Below, piece by piece: positions 50,250 through 57,787 of a stretch of 64,000 nt of DNA. The translations under genes and the position numbers were made by a program. Each line of letters opens with the position of its first letter. The stretch's first letter is position 1. This DNA is from Paludibacteraceae bacterium. Lineage in GTDB: Bacteria > Bacteroidota > Bacteroidia > Bacteroidales > Paludibacteraceae. The DNA lies in contig JAFZNG010000006.1 in the NCBI GenBank assembly GCA_017551025.1, forward strand, positions 1 to 64,000, in the 5' to 3' direction. The notes under the pieces are model-generated. The model was given only the letters and a program-made list of their open reading frames with translations. It was not told the DNA's origin and ran no database searches.

Positions 50250-52439
50250 TTATATTTTGGGGAGGTAAACGAAAAACGTTGTACCTCGACTGTTAGTTTC
50301 AAAACGAATGCGTCCCCCTGAGCCTTCTACGATATTCTTGGAGATAGCCAGTCCAAGTCCGGTACCGGCTGTTTTGGTGGTAAAATTAGGTACGAATATC
50401 TTAGGCTGGTCGGCTTCGGGGATACCGGGTCCGTTATCCGAGATGGACACCTCTATTTCCTTCTTGGAATAAGCAGCATTGAGGATGACGATAATATCCG
50501 CGTCCCGCTTGCTTCCGATAGCTTGGATGGCATTCTTGATAATATTGGTAAAGACCTGGCCTATCTGTTCGGGGTCGGTCTGCGCCATGACGCCCGCATC
50601 GGGTCCTACGTAGCGCACGGGCACTTGTTCGGTGTTGGTGCGTAGCAGCGTCACCACGGCTGACAAGCGTTGGGCGATATCCGTTTGGCTCACCTGCACC
50701 TCCGGCATCTTAGCGAACGAAGAGAAGGAGGTTGCGATATGACTAAGGTTATCGATAGCGGCTACGAGAGAGGTTGTCGTGCGGTCGAAATACGTATCAA
50801 AACGATCCGTCCCGCGCATACGTTGCAGCTGCTGGATATTGAGCTTGATAGGCGTAAGCAAGTTATTGATTTCGTGGGCTATCTGGCGCGCCATCGTACG
50901 CCATGCGCCTTCGCGTTCGCTACGTGCCAATTGGCGGGAAGCCTGCTCTACCTGATCAACCATCTCGTTGTAACGCGCAACGAGTTCTCCCAATTCGTCA
51001 TGGTAGGCATAGTCGATATGATTCTCCTCTTCGCCCAAACGGAAGTGGCTCATTTTCTCAGACAGACGACTGATCGGACGGGTCAGTCCGCGCGCCAGCA
51101 TATAGCTGATCAGGATAGAAAGCAAGAGCAGCACAATACACGGCGGCAACAGACGAGCCAGGAAAGCATCCACTTCGCGGTGCATAGCCAGTTCGCTGAC
51201 AAATAGCGGAACGGCCACATAACCAGCAATCTCCGCCTCGGCATCAAGCAACGGGATATAACCGGCCAGATAGCGCATATCGCCGATCTGCTCGTGGTAG
51301 ATACCCACGCTATCGCCCGTAAAGAACGGTGCGGAAGCCATTAGCGTAGAGGCCAAGCCTTTCTGGAAGAGTTCGGGCGCGGAAGTGGCCAACAAGTCGC
51401 CCTGCCGGTCATAGAGGTGGATATCCGTCTCGTAGGTATAACTGAGCTTAAGCAAGTCGCTACTGAGCGTGCTACCGTCTACGAGTCGTGAACCGGGTGA
51501 AGTAAAATACAAGTCGTGAAGATGAGACTGGATATAGAGTGTCTTACGCAGCAGTTCGCGCTCTTGGCGCTGCTGGTAGTGGTTACGCACGTAGCGCGTG
51601 GACATAAAGAATACGTATATAAATGCGGTACACAGCATTGCCATCGTCACATAGACGATACGCGTGCGGAGCGGCATATTCAAAAAGCCACGATGACGCA
51701 GCAGACCGATAATACCCAGCACCAGCAAGACGCCGAACAAGGACAGGAGCAATATCCAGTAGAACCGTACGCGCATACGCGGTCGCTTGTACCAAGCGGG
51801 ACGGTCGGCATTCGGGTCTACAAGCTGACGATACGAAAAGCTGTCGGCCAACGGACCTGCCACCGCCTCCTGCTCCTCGTAAGGTTGGCTGCCGGTAATA
51901 GAGAACAAGAAGGTACTATCCTCCGCATAGACCGGATAGAAACCGCTAACCGTCAGTTCGGACAACTGGTATTTCTCGTCGGAACGGAAAGGTGGAATAA
52001 AACTATTGTGGAGTTGGCGGTTCTCGAACTGATACTGGTATTTGACAGGTATAACGGTCAACACGTCATATGGCGCACGATGCGTCCAGCGCGCCACAAC
52101 ATGTGCGTTATTAAAGCGCTGATACCACCAGCCACGGATAGTATCCGTAGCGCGGATATCATCGGCCGAGAGCCAATTGTCAGACCAATAGATGAGTCGG
52201 TCACCCTGATAAACATAATAGAGGATATTTTCGCCCGAGTCGACTCTTCGGCACCACTCGGCCATCGACTCACCACAAGTCAAGAATCGCAACAAACTAT
52301 CCACGTGTCGATCGGCCAAGGCCTGCTGACTGAGCAGGGTGGCCTGCACGCGGTGTGCATCGCGCTTGGGCGTGTGACAGGCGGTCAAACCGACCACCAG
52401 AAACGCAAATATGAGCAGAAAAACACTAGTTTTTCGCAT
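50250..52439 (-). CDS. NtrY-like sensor histidine kinase
   Basis: 729 residues. First hydrophobic segment at the N-terminus ends LTAC, like a lipobox; a periplasmic region (about 25-225); a membrane span near 230-252; a second near 272-295; another sensor region; a span near 405-425; HAMP (about 425-480); HisKA with phospho-accepting His in RQIAHEINNLLTPIKL (about 522); HATPase with VFTNIIKNAIQAIG (N box), ISDNGPGIPEA (G1) and TKTAGTGLGLAI (G2). The phosphorylation box resembles NtrY (AHEIKNPLTP). No response regulator is adjacent. Shares a compact divergent promoter with the permease gene at 52516. Confidence 0.93.
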   Translation of the reverse strand: MRKTSVFLLIFAFLVVGLTACHTPKRDAHRVQATLLSQQALADRHVDSLLRFLTCGESMAEWCRRVDSGENILYYVYQGDRLIYWSDNWLSADDIRATDTIRGWWYQRFNNAHVVARWTHRAPYDVLTVIPVKYQYQFENRQLHNSFIPPFRSDEKYQLSELTVSGFYPVYAEDSTFLFSITGSQPYEEQEAVAGPLADSFSYRQLVDPNADRPAWYKRPRMRVRFYWILLLSLFGVLLVLGIIGLLRHRGFLNMPLRTRIVYVTMAMLCTAFIYVFFMSTRYVRNHYQQRQERELLRKTLYIQSHLHDLYFTSPGSRLVDGSTLSSDLLKLSYTYETDIHLYDRQGDLLATSAPELFQKGLASTLMASAPFFTGDSVGIYHEQIGDMRYLAGYIPLLDAEAEIAGYVAVPLFVSELAMHREVDAFLARLLPPCIVLLLLSILISYMLARGLTRPISRLSEKMSHFRLGEEENHIDYAYHDELGELVARYNEMVDQVEQASRQLARSEREGAWRTMARQIAHEINNLLTPIKLNIQQLQRMRGTDRFDTYFDRTTTSLVAAIDNLSHIATSFSSFAKMPEVQVSQTDIAQRLSAVVTLLRTNTEQVPVRYVGPDAGVMAQTDPEQIGQVFTNIIKNAIQAIGSKRDADIIVILNAAYSKKEIEVSISDNGPGIPEADQPKIFVPNFTTKTAGTGLGLAISKNIVEGSGGRIRFETNSRGTTFFVYLPKI

Positions 52440-52454
52440 TATTATTCGATTTCT

Positions 52455-52490
52455 TTTGCAAAATTACAACTTTTTTTGTACCTTTGCAAG
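52455..52490. promoter_or_regulatory. Interlocked divergent promoters
   Basis: Plus strand: -33 TTTG (52455-52458), 20 bp, -7 TACCTTTG (52479-52486), for the permease. Minus strand: -33 CTTG (52487-52490), 20 bp, -7 TAATTTTG (52459-52466), for the kinase. The two occupy the same 36 bp. Confidence 0.87.
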
Positions 52491-52515
52491 CAAAATCGAA
52501 AAAAAATTACATTTT

Positions 52516-53244
52516 ATGCAAATTTTAGCTGCTTTTGTACTAGGATTGTTAACAATATTGGACCCCTGCACCCTTTTTACGTCCATCACGGCCATCAGTT
52601 ATATCGATCGCGAGATTGGCAACCGACGCAAGGTACTCGGTAACGGGCTGATGTTTGTCTTGGGTAAACTGACCACCTATATTTTACTCTCCATCCCCTT
52701 TCTGCTGGGAGCGCAGACAGAAGGGCTGCAACATGTGCTCGGTCGCTGGGGTGAACCTATCCTGGCGGGCTTTATGCTCCTATGCGGTGTGGTGCTCCTA
52801 CTTAGCGGTCACCATCACCAGCACGACCACGGACTGAGTCGCTGGTTGCAGAATGTAGATGACCGTTCATCATGGTTATGGTCGTTTATGCTGGGTATAT
52901 TTTTTGCAATTGCCTTCTGTCCTCATCGACTGATTTACTTTTTGAGTATGATTGACATCATGCTGACGCTTCCTATGTCCTGGGGATGGACGATGCCGGT
53001 GATCTTCGGTCTGGCTACAGGACTGCCTATTATGCTGATTGCGTGGTTGGTTAGTTACAGCGCCATCACCGTAGGACAGCTGACCGCACGCATGGGGAGC
53101 TTCGAAAAATGGTTTCGCCATATATGTGCCGTGCTATTCCTGATTGCGGGTGTGTATCTAACCGTTCACTGCATCACCGACCCGACGCATGAGCATCATC
53201 ATCACGAGTTGTTTCACACCGAAATAGAGCATCACCACCACTAA
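52516..53244 (+). CDS. ArsG/DsbD-like membrane permease with His-rich C-terminus
   Basis: 242 residues from ATG at 52516, chosen because the promoter lies upstream of it and inside the longer frame. Six membrane spans. LTILDPCTLFTSITAISYI in the first span and AFCPHRLIYFLSM in the fourth carry the two conserved Cys-Pro pairs of the DsbD/CcdA superfamily; the first resembles that of the ArsG/TauE-like branch (SPCPLATNIAAI). A His-rich loop (SGHHHQHDHG, about 107-116) and tail (EHHHHELFHTEIEHHHH) suggest metal binding or sensing. Role is either thiol-electron transfer or export of a metal(loid); sequence does not decide. Confidence 0.75.
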   Translation: MQILAAFVLGLLTILDPCTLFTSITAISYIDREIGNRRKVLGNGLMFVLGKLTTYILLSIPFLLGAQTEGLQHVLGRWGEPILAGFMLLCGVVLLLSGHHHQHDHGLSRWLQNVDDRSSWLWSFMLGIFFAIAFCPHRLIYFLSMIDIMLTLPMSWGWTMPVIFGLATGLPIMLIAWLVSYSAITVGQLTARMGSFEKWFRHICAVLFLIAGVYLTVHCITDPTHEHHHHELFHTEIEHHHH

Positions 53245-53245
53245 G

Positions 53246-53992
53246 ATGAGTCGTTCAGAGGGTTTCCGGTTCAAGCAGTTCTACGTACGCCATGATCGGT
53301 GCGCCATGAAAGTGGGCACAGATGGCGTACTGTTGGGTGCGTGGACGCCGATTGATGTACGATTGGACGATGTACGATGTACGATTTTGGATATAGGTAC
53401 GGGTTCGGGACTAGTAGCGCTCATGCTGGCGCAACGTTGCCCGGAGGCCAAAATAGATGCCATCGATATTGACGAGGCAGCCATAGAACAAGCCAAACAG
53501 AATTTCAAGCAATCTGCCTTCAGCCAACAACTGTCGGTTTATCAATCATCGCTGCAAGAATGGCAAATCGTACCTAGTCAATGTACAAATAGTACATTAT
53601 ACGACCTCATCGTATCTAACCCACCCTATTTTCAGAACAGTCTGAAGAATCCCGATGCCGGACGCCAACTGGCACGACATACCGATACGCTCCGGTATGA
53701 GGAACTGATTGCGCATAGCGCACGGCTTCTAAACCCGAACGGGCAGTTGGCTCTCATCCTACCCGCGGAGGCTGAGCGAGAAGTAACAGATTTGGCAGAA
53801 CAGGCCGGACTGCATCCCGCGCGCGTGACGCGCGTATATAGTAAGGTGTCGAAACCGGCGATACGGGTGTTGCTCTGCTTTCAGCTATCAACCATCCGCC
53901 TTCAGCCGACAGAAGATACGCTCGTACTAGAGGACGAAAAAGGCGGCCGATCAGCCGCCTATTCCGAACTCTGCAAGGAGTTTTATCTTTAG
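53246..53992 (+). CDS. trmN6: tRNA1(Val) (adenine37-N6)-methyltransferase
   Basis: 248 residues. Family motifs: FRFKQFYVRHDRCAMKVGTDG (split over residues 7-27), SAM motif ILDIGTGSGLVALMLAQR, DAIDIDEAAIEQA, and catalytic DLIVSNPPYF near 125-130. The stretch DVRLDDVRC (about 37-46), just before the SAM motif, comes from a heptamer array, and a second, degenerate one encodes the stretch before DLIVSNPPYF. Starts 1 bp after the permease stop. The methyl group goes to N6 of A37 in tRNA-Val in the characterised enzyme. Confidence 0.9.
   Translation: MSRSEGFRFKQFYVRHDRCAMKVGTDGVLLGAWTPIDVRLDDVRCTILDIGTGSGLVALMLAQRCPEAKIDAIDIDEAAIEQAKQNFKQSAFSQQLSVYQSSLQEWQIVPSQCTNSTLYDLIVSNPPYFQNSLKNPDAGRQLARHTDTLRYEELIAHSARLLNPNGQLALILPAEAEREVTDLAEQAGLHPARVTRVYSKVSKPAIRVLLCFQLSTIRLQPTEDTLVLEDEKGGRSAAYSELCKEFYL
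53350..53392. repeat. Tandem heptamer repeat inside trmN6 (GTACGAT)
   Basis: GATTGAT, GTACGAT, an 8-bp unit TGGACGAT, GTACGAT twice, TTTGGAT; in frame before the SAM motif. Confidence 0.8.
53566..53600. repeat. Degenerate heptamer array inside trmN6
   Basis: AATCGTA, CCTAGTC, AATGTAC, AAATAGT, ACATTAT. Resembles the reverse complement of the array at 53350 (ATCGTAC); the periodicity is weak. Confidence 0.5.
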
Positions 53993-54018
53993 CCATTAGC
54001 CATTCGCCTTTAGCCTTT
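53991..54018. repeat. Tandem heptamer repeat between trmN6 and rny
   Basis: AGCCATT twice, CGCCTTT, AGCCTTT. Starts in the trmN6 stop codon and ends at the rny stop codon, so it fills the convergent gap. Confidence 0.9.
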
Positions 54019-55540
54019 ATTTTGCATAATTGACGGCACGCGTCTCGCGGATGACAGTCACCTTGACTTGTCCCGGATACGTCATCTCGTCCTGGATACG
54101 CTTAGCCAGGTCAAACGAGAGCAACTCAGTGTCCTTGTCAGAAATCTTATCTGCTCCTACGATGACGCGCAGTTCACGACCGGCCTGCAGGGCGTAGGTC
54201 TTGATCACACCCGGGTACGAGCGAGCCATATTCTCCAGGTCGTTGAGTCGCTTCACGTAGGTCTCTACGATCTCGCGACGTGCACCCGGACGGGCACCTG
54301 AAATAGCATCACAAGCCTGTACGATAGGCGCAATAAGTGTCTCCATCTCACACTCGTCGTGGTGAGCACCTACGGCATTGCAGATATCAGGCTTCTCGCC
54401 GTATTTCTCGCACATCTTCATACCGATTTCTGCGTGCGGCATCTCCAGGTCTTCTTCGGCCACCTTGCCGATATCGTGGAGCAGACCGGCACGGCGTGCA
54501 CGCTTAGGATTGATACCCAGTTCGCTAGCCATCGCGGCGCAGAGATTAGCGGTCTCACGCGAGTGCTGGAGCAGGTTCTGACCGTACGACGAACGGTATT
54601 TCATACGACCAATCATACGGATGAGTTCGGGGTGCAGGCCGTGTACACCGAGGTCGATGGTCGTGCGCTTACCGGTTTCGATGATTTCCTCCTCGATCTG
54701 CTTCTTGACCTTAGCCACCACTTCCTCGATGCGAGCCGGGTGGATACGACCGTCCTGTACCAATTGATGAAGCGACAGACGAGCTATCTCACGGCGCACG
54801 GGATCGAAGGCCGAAAGCGTAATAGCTTCGGGGGTATCATCTACCACGATCTCCACGCCGGTAGCAGCTTCCAGGGCACGGATGTTACGGCCCTCACGAC
54901 CGATAATACGACCCTTAACCTCATCGTTCTCAATATGGAAGATAGAAACGGTATTCTCTGCTGCAGTCTCTGACGATACGCGCTGGATAGTCTGAATAAT
55001 GATTTTCTTGGCTTCCTTGGAGGCAGTCATGCGGGCATCGTCCATGATCTCGTTGATATACGACATAGCGTTGGTCTTTGCCTCGTCTTTGAGTGCCTCT
55101 ACGAGTTGCTTCTTGGCTTCCTCTGCAGAAAGACCGCTGGCGGCCTCGAGTTGTTGTTGCGCCTGGTGGTGCATCTTGTCGATTTCCTGGGTCTTAAACT
55201 CGATGGCTTTGAGTTGCTGGTCGAGTTGTTGGTTGCGCTGTTGCAGATCGTTTTGCTGACGCTGCAGTTCGCCCTGACGCTGATTGAGTTGCTGTTCGCG
55301 CTGCTGGAGACGCTGCTCGGTCTGCTGCTGACGACGTTCGTGCTCGCTGACCATCTTCTCGTGCTCGAGCTTAAGGGCAATGAATTTTTCTTTGGCCTCT
55401 ACGATCTTGTTCTTCTTGATCATCTCGGCCTCTTCTTCGGCTTTCTTGACCAGTCCCATACTCGTAAAGCGCACAATCATAAAACATATGCCGGCTCCGA
55501 GCAGGAGTGATACAATTCCGATAATAACAGGTAATAACAT
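54017..55540 (-). CDS. rny: Ribonuclease Y
   Basis: 507 residues. Endoribonuclease initiating mRNA decay. N-terminal membrane anchor ([22 protein letters not shown] region), long coiled coil (about 30-150) that is unusually Gln-rich ([18 protein letters not shown]), KH domain with [15 protein letters not shown] (about 210-224), HD domain with [11 protein letters not shown] (about 352-362) and the downstream [11 protein letters not shown]. Length is normal. The last gene of the run DUF3078 - zapB-like - zapA - rny. Confidence 0.96.
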   Translation of the reverse strand: MLLPVIIGIVSLLLGAGICFMIVRFTSMGLVKKAEEEAEMIKKNKIVEAKEKFIALKLEHEKMVSEHERRQQQTEQRLQQREQQLNQRQGELQRQQNDLQQRNQQLDQQLKAIEFKTQEIDKMHHQAQQQLEAASGLSAEEAKKQLVEALKDEAKTNAMSYINEIMDDARMTASKEAKKIIIQTIQRVSSETAAENTVSIFHIENDEVKGRIIGREGRNIRALEAATGVEIVVDDTPEAITLSAFDPVRREIARLSLHQLVQDGRIHPARIEEVVAKVKKQIEEEIIETGKRTTIDLGVHGLHPELIRMIGRMKYRSSYGQNLLQHSRETANLCAAMASELGINPKRARRAGLLHDIGKVAEEDLEMPHAEIGMKMCEKYGEKPDICNAVGAHHDECEMETLIAPIVQACDAISGARPGARREIVETYVKRLNDLENMARSYPGVIKTYALQAGRELRVIVGADKISDKDTELLSFDLAKRIQDEMTYPGQVKVTVIRETRAVNYAK

Positions 55541-55561
55541 AAGTAATTGGATTTTAAGTGT

Positions 55562-55885
55562 TTATTCTTGTTCGCCGGAGCTCACCAAATCAGGTTGCGA
55601 CTGCGCCAGACGCTGCATGACCAGTTGGTTCAGGGCAGCCAACTCCTGCTCCACGGGGCGCAAGTCTTTCTCATGCGCATCGCTTCGCCAGTTGACGGCC
55701 AACTGCAGGGCCACATACATCCACAATTGCTCGGTAGTAGCCTGAGGCATTACCTTGCGGAAGTACTGATAGCGTTGGTTGAGCAACTTGGCACCCTCAC
55801 GATAAAACTGCTCTTGTTCTCGATCGATAGAGAGCGAGACGCTGTGAGTGTCCAGTTGCAAGTGAATATTTAGTTTATCCGGCAT
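55562..55885 (-). CDS. zapA: Cell division protein ZapA
   Basis: 107 residues. ZapA binds FtsZ and bundles protofilaments at the division site. The N-terminal beta region (KLNIHLQLDTHSVSLSIDRE), then GAKLLNQRYQYFRKVMP and the long C-terminal helix (YVALQLAVNWRSDAHEKD...) fit the family, although the N-terminal domain is divergent. 13 bp after the ZapB-like gene and 21 bp before rny, an arrangement common in Bacteroidales. Confidence 0.85.
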   Translation of the reverse strand: MPDKLNIHLQLDTHSVSLSIDREQEQFYREGAKLLNQRYQYFRKVMPQATTEQLWMYVALQLAVNWRSDAHEKDLRPVEQELAALNQLVMQRLAQSQPDLVSSGEQE

Positions 55886-55898
55886 AATAACTCGTTTT

Positions 55899-56177
55899 CT
55901 ACTGACGTAATATATCCATCACATGGTCGATCTGGGCAATCAGTTGCGTGAGTCGGCGTCGCGCGGCCTCACGTTCCTCCTGCGTACCCGTGACCGCACT
56001 GGCCAGGCGCAGACGACTGTACTGCATCTGGAGTTCGTCCAACTCGCGGTGGGAACGCAGTATCTCTTCGCGCTGACTCTGGTTAGCGGCACGCAGTTGC
56101 TCGTTCTCCTCACGCAACTGATCGTAGCGCATGAGCAGAACACGCAAATTCTCTGAGAGTTGCTCCAGTTGTTGCAT
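55899..56177 (-). CDS. ZapB-like coiled-coil protein
   Basis: 92 residues, almost entirely one heptad-repeat helix (LRVLLMRYDQLREENEQLRA and following). In Bacteroidota a small coiled-coil protein of this length usually precedes zapA; by analogy with E. coli ZapB it could link ZapA to the chromosome-segregation machinery. Sequence alone gives only the coiled coil; the name rests on context. Confidence 0.7.
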   Translation of the reverse strand: MQQLEQLSENLRVLLMRYDQLREENEQLRAANQSQREEILRSHRELDELQMQYSRLRLASAVTGTQEEREAARRRLTQLIAQIDHVMDILRQ

Positions 56178-56204
56178 CAGATGGCAGCTTGGGCTAAGGT
56201 TGAT

Positions 56205-57440
56205 TTAGAATGAATAACCTACACCCAGGCCAATCATGCCCTTGAACTGCACACGCTCGCCCGACTGGATGGTACCGTCGGCCATCTTCTTGTCGATCTT
56301 CACGCCGTTGTAGTAACGCAGATCGGTGGAGAGCGTTACTTGCAGACATTTGAGGAACTGATAGCTGAGGTTGACCGTCCAGTCAATATCGAAGTTACCG
56401 AAACGACGGTTGTTGTCGCGGTAGCCGAGGTAGTCGTATGTCAGTTCCGGGAACGTAGCGCCATTACCAAGGTCGGCATACATATCACCGGTGGCAATTT
56501 CTTTATACACTTTGGTCTTATCCCAAGCATAAGGGGTATAGAGACCGAGCGTCGTGTTGAGTTTGAAGTCCTTGTAGGTATAGTTGATAGCACCCTTGAT
56601 ATTCAGACCAAGCTCCGCGCGGGAATTCTTCTCATAGCTCTTGTTCACCTTTCCGGTCGTCTCGTCAGTGGTATAACGCCAAACGGCATACTTGTCCTTG
56701 AGGGCATATTCCAGACCGGTAGCACCTTCAGCCGCTTCTTGTGCGGCATTGAGTTGGTACATGCCTGCCGTCTGATACTCAGGCTTGTCGGCGAAATATT
56801 GGTTCATATTATCGGCCACCACTACGCTCGTAACACGTCCGGCAACAGGAGAGAGGTAGAGCGAGAAGTCTGCGCCGTTGACCGAAGTCTTCCAGTCGAT
56901 ACCGACAGACACGTCTACATAACCCGGTGCCATAAATTTCGAAACAATAGGATCTGCGTCGGCCGTACCGTTGTAGTTCTTACCGGGTGCGAATTGGGTA
57001 TTGAACGCACCGAGGACGGTCAGATACCAGTTCTTCTGGAACTCCCAACCGAACTTGGTGGCAAAACTGATTTTATCGCTCGACTTCTGGAGCTTGTCGT
57101 ACTCCTGATCGATCCAACTCAGACCATATTCCAAGTCGAGATTGGAATCCCAGGCAATATTGTTCTTGTGGTAGAGCAGGCGCAGACGCGAATAGGCTAC
57201 GCCGTTGATATTATTGTTACCACCGGCAGCCCAGTTGAAGAGGCCTGTTGCAGCGGCGTTGAGTCCCACCGAACCGGAGAATTTCCATGCTTTATCGCCC
57301 GTATCCACTGCCGTGAGATCTTTTTTAGCCTTCTCGGCAGCACTTACCTGGGTTTGCACAGCGGCTTTATCCACCTCTTGCGCCTGCACATTCATTGCCA
57401 GAACGGCCAGCGCGAGAAAAAGTACATGTTTTAGTTTCAT
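56205..57440 (-). CDS. Outer-membrane beta-barrel protein, DUF3078
   Basis: 411 residues. Signal peptide (MKLKHVLFLALAVLAMNVQAQ). The domain begins WKFSGSVGLNAAATGLFNWA, then GGNNNINGVAYSRLRLLYHKN, split as usual for DUF3078, with alternating strands to the terminal aromatic residue (GLGVGYSF), the hallmark of Bacteroidota barrels. Function of the family is unknown. It heads the zapB-like - zapA - rny unit, 27 bp upstream of it, and has a strong promoter at 57509-57540. Confidence 0.88.
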   Translation of the reverse strand: MKLKHVLFLALAVLAMNVQAQEVDKAAVQTQVSAAEKAKKDLTAVDTGDKAWKFSGSVGLNAAATGLFNWAAGGNNNINGVAYSRLRLLYHKNNIAWDSNLDLEYGLSWIDQEYDKLQKSSDKISFATKFGWEFQKNWYLTVLGAFNTQFAPGKNYNGTADADPIVSKFMAPGYVDVSVGIDWKTSVNGADFSLYLSPVAGRVTSVVVADNMNQYFADKPEYQTAGMYQLNAAQEAAEGATGLEYALKDKYAVWRYTTDETTGKVNKSYEKNSRAELGLNIKGAINYTYKDFKLNTTLGLYTPYAWDKTKVYKEIATGDMYADLGNGATFPELTYDYLGYRDNNRRFGNFDIDWTVNLSYQFLKCLQVTLSTDLRYYNGVKIDKKMADGTIQSGERVQFKGMIGLGVGYSF

Positions 57441-57508
57441 ATGCTTAAATTTGCTATTTGTATTGGTTTAACAATGCGTTCTACATTCGACATACTCGAA
57501 TGCGTCTG

Positions 57509-57540
57509 CAAAATTACAAAAAAAAATTGGAATACGCAAG
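57509..57540 (-). promoter_or_regulatory. Promoter of the DUF3078-zapA-rny unit
   Basis: Minus strand -33 CTTG (57537-57540, CTTGCGTAT), 20 bp, -7 TAATTTTG (57509-57516), with GTGCGCGCACG just upstream of the -33 element. Confidence 0.87.
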
Positions 57541-57608
57541 CGTGCGCGCACAAAGAATGGCAATATACGACAAAAAAACAATTTTTCTACAAAAAAAATC
57601 AATTTCTT

Positions 57609-57640
57609 TACGCATATATCAAAAAAAAGTAGTAATTTTG
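57609..57640 (+). promoter_or_regulatory. Promoter of the Ig-like surface protein
   Basis: -7 TAATTTTG (57633-57640); the -33 region reads TTTACGCATAT (57607-57617), one base off the usual TTTGCGTAT form. The leader of about 140 nt contains a perfect AT-rich palindrome, ATAATATAC-ata-GTATATTAT (57724-57744). The rest of the 347-bp gap shows nothing else. Confidence 0.7.
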
Positions 57641-57787
57641 TAGCGTGATTTAATATCGGGTAATGTGCACCTACTGCAGTAGTCCTGTCATTCTCGTATG
57701 AATAACGTATCCCACCTCACCCTATAATATACATAGTATATTATCCCGTGATTTTAAAAACAGAACGAAATAAAACATAAAATCGAT

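Noticed and set aside
53203-53241. His-tag-like tail as cloning artefact
   Set aside because: The His residues are spread over a natural-looking tail, and the protein has another His-rich loop; such tails are common in metal-related permeases.
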